Origin: Bacteroidetes bacterium GWF2_41_31
GTDB lineage: Bacteria; Bacteroidota; Bacteroidia; Bacteroidales; F082
DNA length: 64,000 nucleotides
Direction of reading: 5' to 3'
Assembly: GCA_001769215.1 (NCBI GenBank)
Contig: MEOL01000025.1
Location: 1 to 64,000 of the forward strand
The notes under the pieces are model-generated. The model saw only the letters and a list, made by a program, of their open reading frames with translations, made no database searches and had not been told where the DNA came from. A program made the translations under genes and the position numbers. This document shows, piece by piece, positions 28,901 to 37,009 of the stretch (position 1 is its first letter; each line of letters starts with the position of its first letter).

Positions 28901-30283
28901 TTATAATGGGTGGTTTTTATCTTTATTCATTAACACCAGCAAGGAATTCCAAATAAATGAGGCCAGCACCTTGACATTGAAGAATCTAAGGAAAATATCC
29001 CGGTAAGGTGCACTTCCGGTGAAAGTATCCCAAAGCATTGAGCTCGCTATTCTTTTATGACTAAGCTTTTTTTGCTCATCAATCACCATCCTGAGCATGG
29101 CTGATTTTAAAACCGGTGATCGCTGCACAACCTCAATCACTTTGAAAATAAATTTACCTACCTGATTATCTCTTTCCATGCGGTTGCAGGATGGCTGGAA
29201 ATGTTTTCGAAAGTTCTTTTCAGATATGCCATGTAAAAAGGCCGTATTCGCGGCAGCATTAGCAGTGATATAAGCCGCTCCAATTCCATTTTTATACAGC
29301 TTGGTGGTAGATGAATCGCCTATTAACACCACCCTGTCGGAATACGCTGATTTTGCGCCATTTATACTGATATTTGGATAACACTGACATGCTATCAGGC
29401 TATTCAGTTCGATGTCGGGAGGAAAACACTTTTTCACCGGGCCAGACTTTAGAAATTCGGCCACCGCATTTTTATCCACATTTGCACCTAATAATACCAG
29501 GGTAACGTAATTACTTTTGGGGATCAGCGCGCCAAACTTGATGTTTGGAACATTCAACAGAAAAACATGCATCGAATTACCAAGATGCTGATCGATCAGT
29601 TTTCCGTCCAGAGGAATTTCGCAAATAAAAGTGCGGGTAGTTTTTGGTTCAATTAAGTCAGGACATAGCTGACGAAACAACTGAAACGATTTTTGATGAA
29701 GTCCAAAGGCCCCGACGGTCAAATCATAAAGCTGTTCAAAATTGCTACCGGTTTTAATTTTTATACCGTCATTTGATCTTTCCACTTCAGTAACGGCCTC
29801 ATAAACAATTCGTGCTCCCTGCGCAACACATAATTCCATCAGGTAGTCATCGAAGCTTTTATGATTTTTTGGGATACATCCCTTGGGACCGATGCCCCTG
29901 AACATGGAAACTATTCTTTGTTCATTAAAAGGTGCCTCGATTTCCGTGCTGCCTTGTTCCAGGTGCAGTGTATATGACTTGATGCCTCTTCTGACAACAT
30001 CCGATGGCAATGTAATACCTTCGGCTGAGAGCATTTCGATCAAGGATTCGGCTACGATTCCGCCACAGTGGTTACAACCGGCAGGACCGGCGCAGTTAAA
30101 ATTCTTGCCTTCAAAAATGTCGATGCTGATATCCCGACCATGCTGTTTGGCCAGTTCAAAAGCCCTGATAGCAAAAAAACTGCCGGCAGGGCCGCCGCCA
30201 ATCACCGCTATTTTAGCGCCATTTTGTAACACTATCTTCTTTTTAGCTTCCACAATATTTAACCCCGACGTGTGTCGAACCAT
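28901..30283 (-). CDS. FAD-dependent oxidoreductase related to geranylgeranyl reductases
   Basis: The 460-residue protein has an N-terminal dinucleotide fold (IAVIGGGPAGSFFAIRAFELA, residues 25-45) and a second FAD motif (SDRVVLIGDSSTTKLYKNGIGAAY, about 325-350) in which the usual GDA is GDS. A cysteine cluster CAGPAGCNHCGG (C64, C70, C73) follows the first fold and marks a subgroup with an unknown, possibly redox-active or cluster-binding, role. The C-terminal region (about 400-460) is helical and basic. Substrate is not known; reduction or oxidation of isoprenoid-like or aromatic lipids is a guess from the family. It probably forms an operon with 28126-28860. Confidence 0.75.
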   Translation of the reverse strand: MVRHTSGLNIVEAKKKIVLQNGAKIAVIGGGPAGSFFAIRAFELAKQHGRDISIDIFEGKNFNCAGPAGCNHCGGIVAESLIEMLSAEGITLPSDVVRRGIKSYTLHLEQGSTEIEAPFNEQRIVSMFRGIGPKGCIPKNHKSFDDYLMELCVAQGARIVYEAVTEVERSNDGIKIKTGSNFEQLYDLTVGAFGLHQKSFQLFRQLCPDLIEPKTTRTFICEIPLDGKLIDQHLGNSMHVFLLNVPNIKFGALIPKSNYVTLVLLGANVDKNAVAEFLKSGPVKKCFPPDIELNSLIACQCYPNISINGAKSAYSDRVVLIGDSSTTKLYKNGIGAAYITANAAANTAFLHGISEKNFRKHFQPSCNRMERDNQVGKFIFKVIEVVQRSPVLKSAMLRMVIDEQKKLSHKRIASSMLWDTFTGSAPYRDIFLRFFNVKVLASFIWNSLLVLMNKDKNHPL

Positions 30284-30441
30284 GTTTTTTAATGTGTGAA
30301 TACCCGATCAAGACATAACAGAACCCGGAATTGATGCCTATTAGATGCCGATGTAAAACAAGGATCCGTCACACCTTTAACAAGGATATTACAGCGTAAA
30401 TATAGACATATTTAGCCAAGTAGTTTGGTTCAGGTACTTTA

Positions 30442-30516
30442 TCACAATTTGAGCCTTATCAATACCACGGCAAAACCTACCAAAACCAAAGCAACCGGAA
30501 TAAAATTACTGAACAT
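30442..30516 (-). CDS. Possible 24-residue single-span membrane microprotein or gene remnant
   Basis: The frame starts at ATG 30516 (MFSNFIP), continues with a hydrophobic span (VALVLVGFAVVLI) and ends RLKL before TGA. The pattern of short N terminus, one span and basic end is that of small Bacteroidota membrane proteins, and it may be a truncated remnant of a slightly longer one. Its start is inside the hairpin at 30491-30550. Evidence is composition only. Confidence 0.25.
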   Translation of the reverse strand: MFSNFIPVALVLVGFAVVLIRLKL

Positions 30517-30550
30517 CCGTTAGGGTTCTTCAGGATTTTACTCCGGTTGC
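30491..30550. repeat. Long imperfect hairpin downstream of the VOC gene
   Basis: GCAACCGGAATAAAAT (30491-30506) pairs with ATTTTACTCCGGTTGC (30535-30550) at 15 of 16 positions, and the inner CTGAA/TTCAG adds five pairs. On the minus strand it lies 62 bases after the VOC stop and is followed by TTTGGTTTT, so it may serve as that gene's terminator. Confidence 0.5.
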
Positions 30551-30612
30551 AAACAGGGTGGCATACCGTTGCTAACATACGGCGCCAAAGATATCATGTT
30601 AAAATATGTGTA

Positions 30613-31050
30613 CTATTTTGGTTGCGATTCTTCAAATCCCACCATCCAGTTGATGCCAAATTGATCGGTACACATTCCAAAGTAGGCTCCCCAAAATGTT
30701 TTGCTCATGGGCATTTTCACGGTTCCGTTTTTACTTAGCGCATTAAAAAGGCGATCGGCTTCGGCCTGGCTATCGGTATTCAACGATAGTGAAATATTAT
30801 CACCCATCGAAGAGGTCATGCCAAAAGCACCCGAACTATCGCATCCCATCAAAACGGTTTCTTTGCTGATGGGCAATGAGATATGCATAATGCGTTCGCC
30901 ATCTTCCGGAGGAAATGTCTGTCCATCCATAGGTGGCATTTCCTTGTATCTTCCCAGATAGGGAAATTCGCCGCCAAAAACCGATTTGTAATAATTAAAG
31001 GCCACTTCGCAGTGGCCATTAAAAGTCAGATATGCATTTACAGTTGTCAT
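30613..31050 (-). CDS. VOC-family protein (PhnB-like glyoxalase/bleomycin-resistance fold)
   Basis: The 145-residue protein has the PhnB-like pattern: YLTFNGHCEVAFNYYKSVFGGEFPYLGRYKEMP at the N terminus, MHISLPISKETVLMGCD in the middle, and LFNALSKNGTVKMPMSKTFWGAYFGMCTDQFGINWMV at the end. These proteins form paired beta-alpha-beta-beta-beta dimers. Metal-binding residues are only partly recognisable, and the substrate is unknown. It precedes pirin on the same strand with a 63-base gap. Confidence 0.88.
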   Translation of the reverse strand: MTTVNAYLTFNGHCEVAFNYYKSVFGGEFPYLGRYKEMPPMDGQTFPPEDGERIMHISLPISKETVLMGCDSSGAFGMTSSMGDNISLSLNTDSQAEADRLFNALSKNGTVKMPMSKTFWGAYFGMCTDQFGINWMVGFEESQPK

Positions 31051-31113
31051 TGTTTTTAAATTAAGTTATTAATTATGATTGATTTACAAGATATACTATA
31101 ACAATTATTCATT

Positions 31114-32127
31114 TTATATTTCGAGATTTCCATTGGCATGAAGGGCAAACCTGCCTTTGTTTTTGTCGTGGGCAAACTCTTCCTTTGGCCACGGCCATCC
31201 ACCAAATTGTGTCTTCCGATAATCTTCAAAAGCGTCCCTGATTTCAGCTTCGGTATTCATAACAAACGGCCCGTACTGTACCACCGGTTCGTTAATGGGT
31301 TTGCCCTGAAGCAACAACAAATAACAATCATCTTCTCCGGCCTTTAATGTGACATCGGCCGCATCCGGCACCTCGACGGAATGATATGCAGGAATAGCTT
31401 CATCCATGATTTCCATCCCGTTTCCGCGGTAAAAATAAAGTGTTCGGTTGACTCCGGCTTGTGCCGATGGCAAAACCCAGACAGCTCCGGCTTCGAGTTT
31501 AAGAGTCATGATAGCCACCTCATGCTCGGGATTTGCTGCCCAGGAATCAGGTGTTGGATCGGGGGCAACCAGATTTTTCAATGTTCCGGCAATGAGGTTT
31601 ACTTCGATAGACTGGCCATTGGCGTCTTTTTCTTTCAAAACAGGAATCTGATCTTCCCAAAGCATTTTAAAATGGGGTTCCACAAACTTGCTGACTTTCG
31701 GGAGATTTAACCATATCTGGAACAGCTCCAGCGGATTGTCTTTATCCTGATTGATCAAAGGGAACATTTCTGAATGTTGCACGCCTTTTCCGGCAGTCAT
31801 CCACTGCACATCGCCGCTTCCGTATCTTCCGGCAGCACCGAGCGAATCGGCATGGTCCACCAGTCCGGTTTTAACCACTGTAACGGTTTCAAAACCGCGA
31901 TGCGGGTGATATGGGAATCCGGGAATGGTTTGACCGTGGTACATGCGCCATCCGTCTTTCACGGTGAAATCCTGCCCAATATTTCTTCCGGCCAACGAGG
32001 CTGCAGGGCCCATTTTTTCATTTCCCTTTGGGAAGTTATCTTTGTGGTGAACACAAAAGATAAACGGGTCGCGGGTGGCCCATTGAAACCCCAACGGACT
32101 TATTTTTAGTGATTTTGAATTTTTCAT
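31114..32127 (-). CDS. Pirin-family bicupin protein
   Basis: The 337-residue protein has the N-terminal pirin cupin with the metal motif: FPYHPHRGFETVTVVKTGLVDHADSLG and GDVQWMTAGKGVQHSEM (His residues of PHRG, DHAD and QHSE), and a C-terminal pirin cupin with LLLQGKPINEPVVQYGPFVMNTEAEI. Pirins bind iron or other metals; some act as quercetin 2,3-dioxygenase or co-regulators. The role here is not specified by context beyond co-orientation with the VOC gene. Confidence 0.9.
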   Translation of the reverse strand: MKNSKSLKISPLGFQWATRDPFIFCVHHKDNFPKGNEKMGPAASLAGRNIGQDFTVKDGWRMYHGQTIPGFPYHPHRGFETVTVVKTGLVDHADSLGAAGRYGSGDVQWMTAGKGVQHSEMFPLINQDKDNPLELFQIWLNLPKVSKFVEPHFKMLWEDQIPVLKEKDANGQSIEVNLIAGTLKNLVAPDPTPDSWAANPEHEVAIMTLKLEAGAVWVLPSAQAGVNRTLYFYRGNGMEIMDEAIPAYHSVEVPDAADVTLKAGEDDCYLLLLQGKPINEPVVQYGPFVMNTEAEIRDAFEDYRKTQFGGWPWPKEEFAHDKNKGRFALHANGNLEI

Positions 32128-32236
32128 TTACCAAACTTTTTAAAGAAAGTTACCTTCTTCAGAATTATGATCACACACTTAATAGCTAAAGTGATGAACA
32201 GGATTTCAAAAGTAACCATTTAACATCCGATTACAT

Positions 32237-32413
32237 TTAACGGATTGTTAAAAAAACAAGAAATCCTATCAGCACAGTCAAAACTTCCAGAAACCAGGTG
32301 AAGTAATCCTGGGGATAAATGGCCGACCAGGTCAGTACTGCAAAAAAGAGGATAATCAGTGATTTCAGGTAATTCGTAAATGGAAATTTGATTAAAGATA
32401 AAACAAAAAGCAT
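32237..32413 (-). CDS. 58-residue membrane protein resembling the N-terminal part of DUF2238 (YjdF)
   Basis: The frame from ATG 32413 to TAA 32237 encodes two hydrophobic segments around SAIYPQDYFTWFLEVLTVLIG. This resembles the first conserved block of DUF2238/YjdF membrane proteins (pattern IxPxDxxTWxxEVxPxLIG), which are normally about 200 residues. The stop comes directly after this block and no continuation is visible in the other frames downstream. It is either a truncated gene or a natural short protein. Its start lies 41 bases downstream of the HEAT-repeat gene stop, same strand. Confidence 0.55.
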   Translation of the reverse strand: MLFVLSLIKFPFTNYLKSLIILFFAVLTWSAIYPQDYFTWFLEVLTVLIGFLVFLTIR

Positions 32414-32453
32414 AAGCCTTATTTTTTATTGGTTTAATCTCACTTACCAACCC

Positions 32454-32852
32454 TCACCACCTCATCGGCTTTTTCAACATTTCCTTTATCATTTTGGTTA
32501 ACTGAATATTTCCATTAAACCGCCCTTTAAAGCTATATAGTTGTTTATCAATTTCTTCAATTGTATGGTTGACGGGTTTCTCGCGGTTGGCTTTGACACT
32601 TTCTTCATTCAATTTCTTGATTTGTTGCCTGGTGGCTGAAGAAGGATCTAATTTTATCAAGGCTTTTTCCACCTCAATTCGGAATTCATCGGTGTAGTCA
32701 TTCAGATGAGCGAATAAAGCCTGCAGAACAGATTTATCACGAGATTCGCCCAGTGCCCTAACCACCAGCATTTTGATGTCATAGGTTTCATTTTCAAGAA
32801 ATCGCAATAGGTTTGGGATATGTTCTTTTTTGGTCCATTTTCGGATTTTCAT
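32454..32852 (-). CDS. HEAT-repeat-like protein
   Basis: The 132-residue product (MKIRKWTKKEHIPNLLRFLENE...) contains about two HEAT-type helical pairs: HIPNLLRFLENETYDIKMLVVRALGESRD and VLQALFAHLNDYTDEFRIEVEKALIKLDP, then a charged helical tail ending MLKKPMRW. HEAT repeats bind other proteins. An in-frame ATG 10 codons upstream (32882) is also possible. No partner is identified. Confidence 0.72.
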   Translation of the reverse strand: MKIRKWTKKEHIPNLLRFLENETYDIKMLVVRALGESRDKSVLQALFAHLNDYTDEFRIEVEKALIKLDPSSATRQQIKKLNEESVKANREKPVNHTIEEIDKQLYSFKGRFNGNIQLTKMIKEMLKKPMRW

Positions 32853-33030
32853 TTTTTTTATTAAAAACCTGAGACTATTCATCAGTACTGTATTTGCAGA
32901 TTGATATTCGGATCACAATCGGTTACATTTCAACATAAAAACAGAAGATTTCGCTTCCCAAAGCTACAAAACAAATAAATCAGAATTGAACCCTACAAAT
33001 CCCACAAAAGTGGAACTGTTAAAGTTCACC

Positions 33031-33072
33031 AAAAAAAGTCCGTCAGAGCATCGATAGGATAATCTGACGAAC
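33031..33072 (-). terminator. Terminator of the pnt operon
   Basis: On the minus strand, a stem of GTTCGTCAGA / TCTGACGGAC (one mismatch) with a 15-base loop is followed by T7. It lies 20 bases after the pntB stop. Confidence 0.75.
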
Positions 33073-33093
33073 TTCAAAAAAGGATTTTTTTCC

Positions 33094-34548
33094 TTAGAGC
33101 TCTTTGATCTCTCCAACCAACGCCTGCAGCGTATCTTTGGCGTTGCCAAACAACATGCGGGTTTTATCGTTAAAGAACAGGTAATTTTCGATGGCAGCAT
33201 ATCCCTTGCCCATGCCCCGCTTCATCACAATGATGTTTTTAGCAGCACGTGCGTTCACAATCGGCATACCATAAATGGGACTGGAAGGATCGTCCTGAGC
33301 GGCAGGGTTTACCACGTCGTTGGCGCCAATCACCACCACCACATCGGTGTTGGGCAAATCGGGGTTGATGTGTTCACTTTCGATGAGTTTTTCGTAAGGA
33401 ACATCGGCTTCGGCCAACAACACATTCATGTGTCCGGGCATGCGACCGGCCACAGGATGAATGGCATATTTTACTTCTACCCCCTTGCTTTCGAGCAACT
33501 TATCAAGATCATGACAGATGTGCTGCGCCTGGGCAACAGCCAGTCCGTATCCGGGAACAATCACCACTTTTTGAGAATAATTGAGCAATACGGCCGCATC
33601 CGACAGGGTAATTTCCCTGATATTTCCTTCTTCATGTTCCATGGCGGCTCCACCGCCTCCAAAGGCACCAATGATGACATTCAATAGCGAACGGTTCATG
33701 GCATTGCACATGAGTACGGTCAAAATGGTTCCTGCCGATCCAACCAAAATACCACCTGTTAACATCGCCTGGTTGTTGTACAAAAAACCTCCCATGGCTG
33801 CCGCCACACCCGTAAATGAGTTGAGCAACGATATCACCACCGGCATATCGGCACCGCCAATGGGCATCACAAATGCAATTCCGTAAATCAGGGCTATAGC
33901 CAACAGGATGTAGATCAGGTAAGTGATTTCATCAATTTTTACCGATCCAAGGGTCATGATGTACACAATAAATCCCACCACAATCACCAGCAAACCAATG
34001 TTGATGTAGCGCATCAGGGGACTGCGGATATCGCCAATTCGTCCGTCCAGCTTACCGAAGGCAATCATCGATCCGGCAAACGAAACACTTCCAATAACCA
34101 ACCCCAGCAGGATGGCGAGCACATGTCCGTTCATCATGCCATGTTCGGCTACAAGTGCTGCGCTGATGTGCGGGAATTCCATAAGAGAGATCAACGCCGC
34201 ACTGGCACCGCCCATTCCATTAAACAACGAAACCAGTTGTGGCATGGCCGTCATTTTCACTTTCATGGCAATGGTCCAGCCCACAATGGTGCCGATGACA
34301 ATGGCGACCAGGATATAGCCGATATTGCCGATGGATTGTCCGTCCTGCTTATGAAATAAGATGGTCGTAATGATGGCCAGCACCATACCGATAGCCGCAT
34401 AGGTATTGCCCCGGCGGGCAGATTCCGGATTACTGAGCATTTTAAGTCCAACGATAAACAACACCGATGCGATGAGGTACGACAATTCCAGGATGGAATC
34501 AGTCATTGTGAAAGAGATATTTTCTGTGATGGTTATGATCTTATCCAT
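33094..34548 (-). CDS. pntB: NAD(P) transhydrogenase, beta subunit
   Basis: Beta subunit of the proton-translocating transhydrogenase that reduces NADP with NADH using the proton gradient. The 484-residue protein has about nine membrane spans (residues 15-300) carrying proton channel domain II, and the soluble NADP-binding domain III (about 305-484) with VIVPGYGLAVAQAQHICHDL, HPVAGRMPGHMNVLLAEADVPY, VVVIGANDVVNPAA and MKRGMGKGYA. Length and motifs are normal. It is the last gene of pntAA-pntAB-pntB, 6 bases after pntAB. Confidence 0.95.
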   Translation of the reverse strand: MDKIITITENISFTMTDSILELSYLIASVLFIVGLKMLSNPESARRGNTYAAIGMVLAIITTILFHKQDGQSIGNIGYILVAIVIGTIVGWTIAMKVKMTAMPQLVSLFNGMGGASAALISLMEFPHISAALVAEHGMMNGHVLAILLGLVIGSVSFAGSMIAFGKLDGRIGDIRSPLMRYINIGLLVIVVGFIVYIMTLGSVKIDEITYLIYILLAIALIYGIAFVMPIGGADMPVVISLLNSFTGVAAAMGGFLYNNQAMLTGGILVGSAGTILTVLMCNAMNRSLLNVIIGAFGGGGAAMEHEEGNIREITLSDAAVLLNYSQKVVIVPGYGLAVAQAQHICHDLDKLLESKGVEVKYAIHPVAGRMPGHMNVLLAEADVPYEKLIESEHINPDLPNTDVVVVIGANDVVNPAAQDDPSSPIYGMPIVNARAAKNIIVMKRGMGKGYAAIENYLFFNDKTRMLFGNAKDTLQALVGEIKEL

Positions 34549-34554
34549 AATTCC

Positions 34555-34875
34555 TTAGTTTTTGGTCTCTTTTTTAGGTTTCTTTTTAAACATGTCCAGC
34601 ATGCGGTCGGTCACCACAAAGCCCCCAACCACATTGAGGGTCCCAAGTATTACGGCCAAAAACCCCAGCACCATGGCCAAGGTTGACTCGGCATGTCCCA
34701 TGACGATGATGGCACCGATGATGACAACGCCGTGGATGGCATTGGCACCCGACATTAGTGGTGTATGCAGAATGGCCGGCACATTGCTGATGACTTCAAT
34801 TCCAAGGAAAACAGACAACACCACCACAAAAATCATCTGGCGGTATTCAAAGAAGTAGGTGAGTATCTCTTGCAT
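34555..34875 (-). CDS. pntAB: NAD(P) transhydrogenase, alpha subunit part 2 (membrane part)
   Basis: The 106-residue protein provides the membrane helices that in E. coli are the C-terminal part of PntA: LGIEVISNVPAILHTPLMSGANAIHGVVIIGAIIVMG and a following span, with a charged tail (FKKKPKKETKN). The split alpha subunit is common in Bacteroidota and other groups. It sits between pntAA (11-base gap) and pntB (6-base gap). Confidence 0.94.
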   Translation of the reverse strand: MQEILTYFFEYRQMIFVVVLSVFLGIEVISNVPAILHTPLMSGANAIHGVVIIGAIIVMGHAESTLAMVLGFLAVILGTLNVVGGFVVTDRMLDMFKKKPKKETKN

Positions 34876-34886
34876 GATCTTAAATT

Positions 34887-36014
34887 TTAAGCATTTATAA
34901 AGGCTTTAACACGTTCGTTGACAAGTTGTTTTTCGTGTGTCAGGCAGGTGTTTTTTACGATATCGTCCTCAAAGTCCAGTTTCAGGTTGCCTTCCTTTTC
35001 GATGAGCAACTTGAGGAAATTCAGGAGGTTGTTACCAAACATTTTGCTTGCATCCGAAGGCATTTCGGATGGATAATCCGATTTCCCAACAATGGTGACC
35101 CCCTGATGAACGATGGTTTTTCCGTTTTGCGTCACCGCACAATTTCCACCGGTAGAAGCGGCGAGATCGACTACCACGGAGCCGGCTTTCATCGCTTCCA
35201 CTGTGGCCTTTTCTATTAGTAACGGGGCTTTGCGGCCCGGAATCTGGGCGGTACAAATCACCACATTGGATTTTACCGCATGGTCGTGGATGAGTTGCTT
35301 TTGTTTTTGGATAAATTCTTCGGTTTGTTCCACTGCATACCCACCGGCACTTTTTTCTTCACGGGCGCCTTCCACCTCGATGAACTTACCACCCAGACTG
35401 GCCACCTCTTCTTTGACAGCAGAGCGCACATCAAAAACCTCCACCACTGCACCCAGTTTGCGCGCCGTGGCAATAGCCTGAAGCCCGGCCACTCCGGCTC
35501 CAAGTATGAGTAATTTGGCCGGACGAATGGTACCTGCAGCACTCATAAACATGGGGAAGAAATGGGGCAACAACATGGCCGATTCCAGCACCGACTTATA
35601 TCCGGCGATGGTGGCCATGGAAGAAAGGATGTCCATGGACTGTGCACGGGAAGTTCGTGGTATCAAATCCAGACTGAATACCGTTTTGCTGTTGGCCGCC
35701 AGTTTTTCGACTACCTCTTTATTGAAAAAGGGATTGACCACGCTCAGGATGACCTGGTTTTCTTTTTTAGAATCCACCACATCCGGCTCAGGTGTGTTGA
35801 TCATCAGCAGCACTTCTGCTTTTTGAAGTATTTCGGCACGAGTCATTATTTTGGCTCCGGCTTTCTCATACTGGTCGTCAGCTGCAAATGCTTTTAATCC
35901 GGCACCCTTTTCAACCCAGGTTTCAACATTCAGTTTCTTTAATTCGGCTACCCCTTCGGGCAACAAGCTTATTCTGTTTTCAAAATCAGGTTCTTTGATA
36001 ATACCAATAACCAT
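34887..36014 (-). CDS. pntAA: NAD(P) transhydrogenase, alpha subunit part 1 (NAD-binding domain I)
   Basis: The 375-residue soluble subunit binds NADH on the cytoplasmic side. It begins MVIGIIKEPDFENRISLLPEGV, carries RAQSMDILSSMATIAGYKSV (catalytic region), and the NAD fold LLILGAGVAGLQAIATARKLGA (172-GAGVAG) and VICTAQIPGRKAPLL, VVDLAASTGGNC. I chose ATG 36014, where family similarity starts; the longer in-frame start lies inside the palindromic promoter. First gene of the operon. Confidence 0.94.
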   Translation of the reverse strand: MVIGIIKEPDFENRISLLPEGVAELKKLNVETWVEKGAGLKAFAADDQYEKAGAKIMTRAEILQKAEVLLMINTPEPDVVDSKKENQVILSVVNPFFNKEVVEKLAANSKTVFSLDLIPRTSRAQSMDILSSMATIAGYKSVLESAMLLPHFFPMFMSAAGTIRPAKLLILGAGVAGLQAIATARKLGAVVEVFDVRSAVKEEVASLGGKFIEVEGAREEKSAGGYAVEQTEEFIQKQKQLIHDHAVKSNVVICTAQIPGRKAPLLIEKATVEAMKAGSVVVDLAASTGGNCAVTQNGKTIVHQGVTIVGKSDYPSEMPSDASKMFGNNLLNFLKLLIEKEGNLKLDFEDDIVKNTCLTHEKQLVNERVKAFINA

Positions 36015-36026
36015 CTTGTTATAATT

Positions 36027-36046
36027 TATATTTGGCGCCAAATATA
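36027..36046. promoter_or_regulatory. 20-bp perfect palindrome overlapping the pnt promoter
   Basis: TATATTTGGC and its exact reverse complement meet without a spacer. The minus-strand half contains TATATTTG (36046-36039), a perfect TAnnTTTG -7 box 25 bases before pntAA; the plus-strand half is the same box facing the HEPN gene. A dimeric regulator bound here would cover the promoter. Confidence 0.6.
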
Positions 36047-36297
36047 GCAATTTAGAACGGTTATTAATTGAACCTGTTGAATTTTTGTTCTTTAAATATG
36101 ATCTATGGACCCATGGTGAGATGCTGGTTCCTGCTGATTATGCAGATAATAGCAGGGGTAGGCATGAAAAAAGTTTTGCGAATATTTCTACTGTCAGAGG
36201 AAAGATCATATATGCTACTGTTGTGCTTAATTGCAAGAGAGCAATCCCATAAAATTTTAAACATGGATATTTGATATTTTATTGTACTTTTGAGTTT

Positions 36298-36705
36298 ATG
36301 GAAAGTAATGTTTTAAATAAGGATAAATTGATTAAATATTGGATTGATGGCTCGGATGATGATTTTGAGACCATGACTGCGATGTTTGATTCAAAGAGAT
36401 ATAGTTGGTCGCTTTTCATCGGTCATTTGATGATTGAGAAATTGCTAAAGGCATATTATGTTAAGGTAAAATCAGATTATCCTCCATTTATACATAACTT
36501 ACTGAGATTATCTGAAAAAGCTGATTTAGAATTAACTGATGATCAAAAGGAGCAACTTGCGACAATAACTGCATTCAATATCAACGCTAGATATGATAAC
36601 TATAAAATGAGTTTTAAGAAACAGTGTACGCCCGAATTTACTTCTGAATGGATTAACAAATTAAAAGAACTAAGACCATGGATAAAAACATTGGTATTGC
36701 AATAA
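36298..36705 (+). CDS. HEPN-domain protein
   Basis: The 135-residue protein has the PF05168-like HEPN helix bundle: H43LMIEKLLKAYYVK, HNLLRLSEKADLELTDDQKEQLATITAFNINARYDNYK. The usual HEPN RNase motif Rx4-6H is absent (R98 is followed by YDNYK with no His), so it may not be an active ribonuclease. It overlaps the nucleotidyltransferase gene by 28 bases, giving the HEPN-MNT pair known as toxin-antitoxin modules or in nucleotide-binding roles. A TACTTTTG box at 36285-36292 lies only 5 bases before the ATG, hinting at leaderless translation. The surrounding DNA is AT-rich. Confidence 0.82.
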   Translation: MESNVLNKDKLIKYWIDGSDDDFETMTAMFDSKRYSWSLFIGHLMIEKLLKAYYVKVKSDYPPFIHNLLRLSEKADLELTDDQKEQLATITAFNINARYDNYKMSFKKQCTPEFTSEWINKLKELRPWIKTLVLQ

Positions 36706-36992
36706 CTAAATATCTTGATTTGATTAAAGAAAAGTATTCTAATATTGAGAGTGCTTACTTGTTTGGTTCTTATGCAAAAGGAAAAACAACTGATGATAGT
36801 GATATTGATTTAGCCTTGATTTTTACAATTTTGGATGATTCAAGACGATTCGATGTGCAAGTTCAATTGATGTTGCTAGCATCAAAAATTGACTCTAGAA
36901 TTGAACCACACCCAATATCTCGTGAGGATTTTAATTCTGGGAATCCTTTCGTCGTTGAAATTAAAAAGACTGGAATTGAGATAGCTGCATAA
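36678..36992 (+). CDS. Minimal nucleotidyltransferase (MNT) of the HEPN-MNT pair
   Basis: The 104-residue protein has the polymerase-beta-type signature YLFGSYAKG (G30-S31) followed by DDSDIDLAL (D42 and D44), the metal-binding part of minimal nucleotidyltransferases. In characterised HEPN-MNT modules the MNT protein adds AMP to the HEPN partner and neutralises it. The 28-base overlap with the HEPN gene implies coupled translation. The toxin role of this pair is inference, because the HEPN RNase motif is missing. Confidence 0.85.
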   Translation: MDKNIGIAITKYLDLIKEKYSNIESAYLFGSYAKGKTTDDSDIDLALIFTILDDSRRFDVQVQLMLLASKIDSRIEPHPISREDFNSGNPFVVEIKKTGIEIAA

Positions 36993-37009
36993 GCCACATA
37001 AGCACAACC

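Larger units (their letters stand above)
30284..30612. other. Intergenic region with a long hairpin and a possible microprotein
   Basis: The 329-base gap holds a 60-base imperfect hairpin (30491-30550) and, partly overlapping it on the minus strand, a 24-codon membrane-segment reading frame (30442-30516). No other supported feature was seen. Confidence 0.5.

Noticed and set aside
32220-32450. 76-codon minus-strand frame beginning MVSEIKPIKNK
   Set aside because: It overlaps the better-supported 58-residue DUF2238-like frame in another phase and shows no coherent membrane or domain pattern.
36068-36274. 68-codon plus-strand frame and an alternative frame reading TRHGE-like residues before the HEPN gene
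   Set aside because: Neither shows a domain. The stretch may be a decayed gene, but no family could be named.
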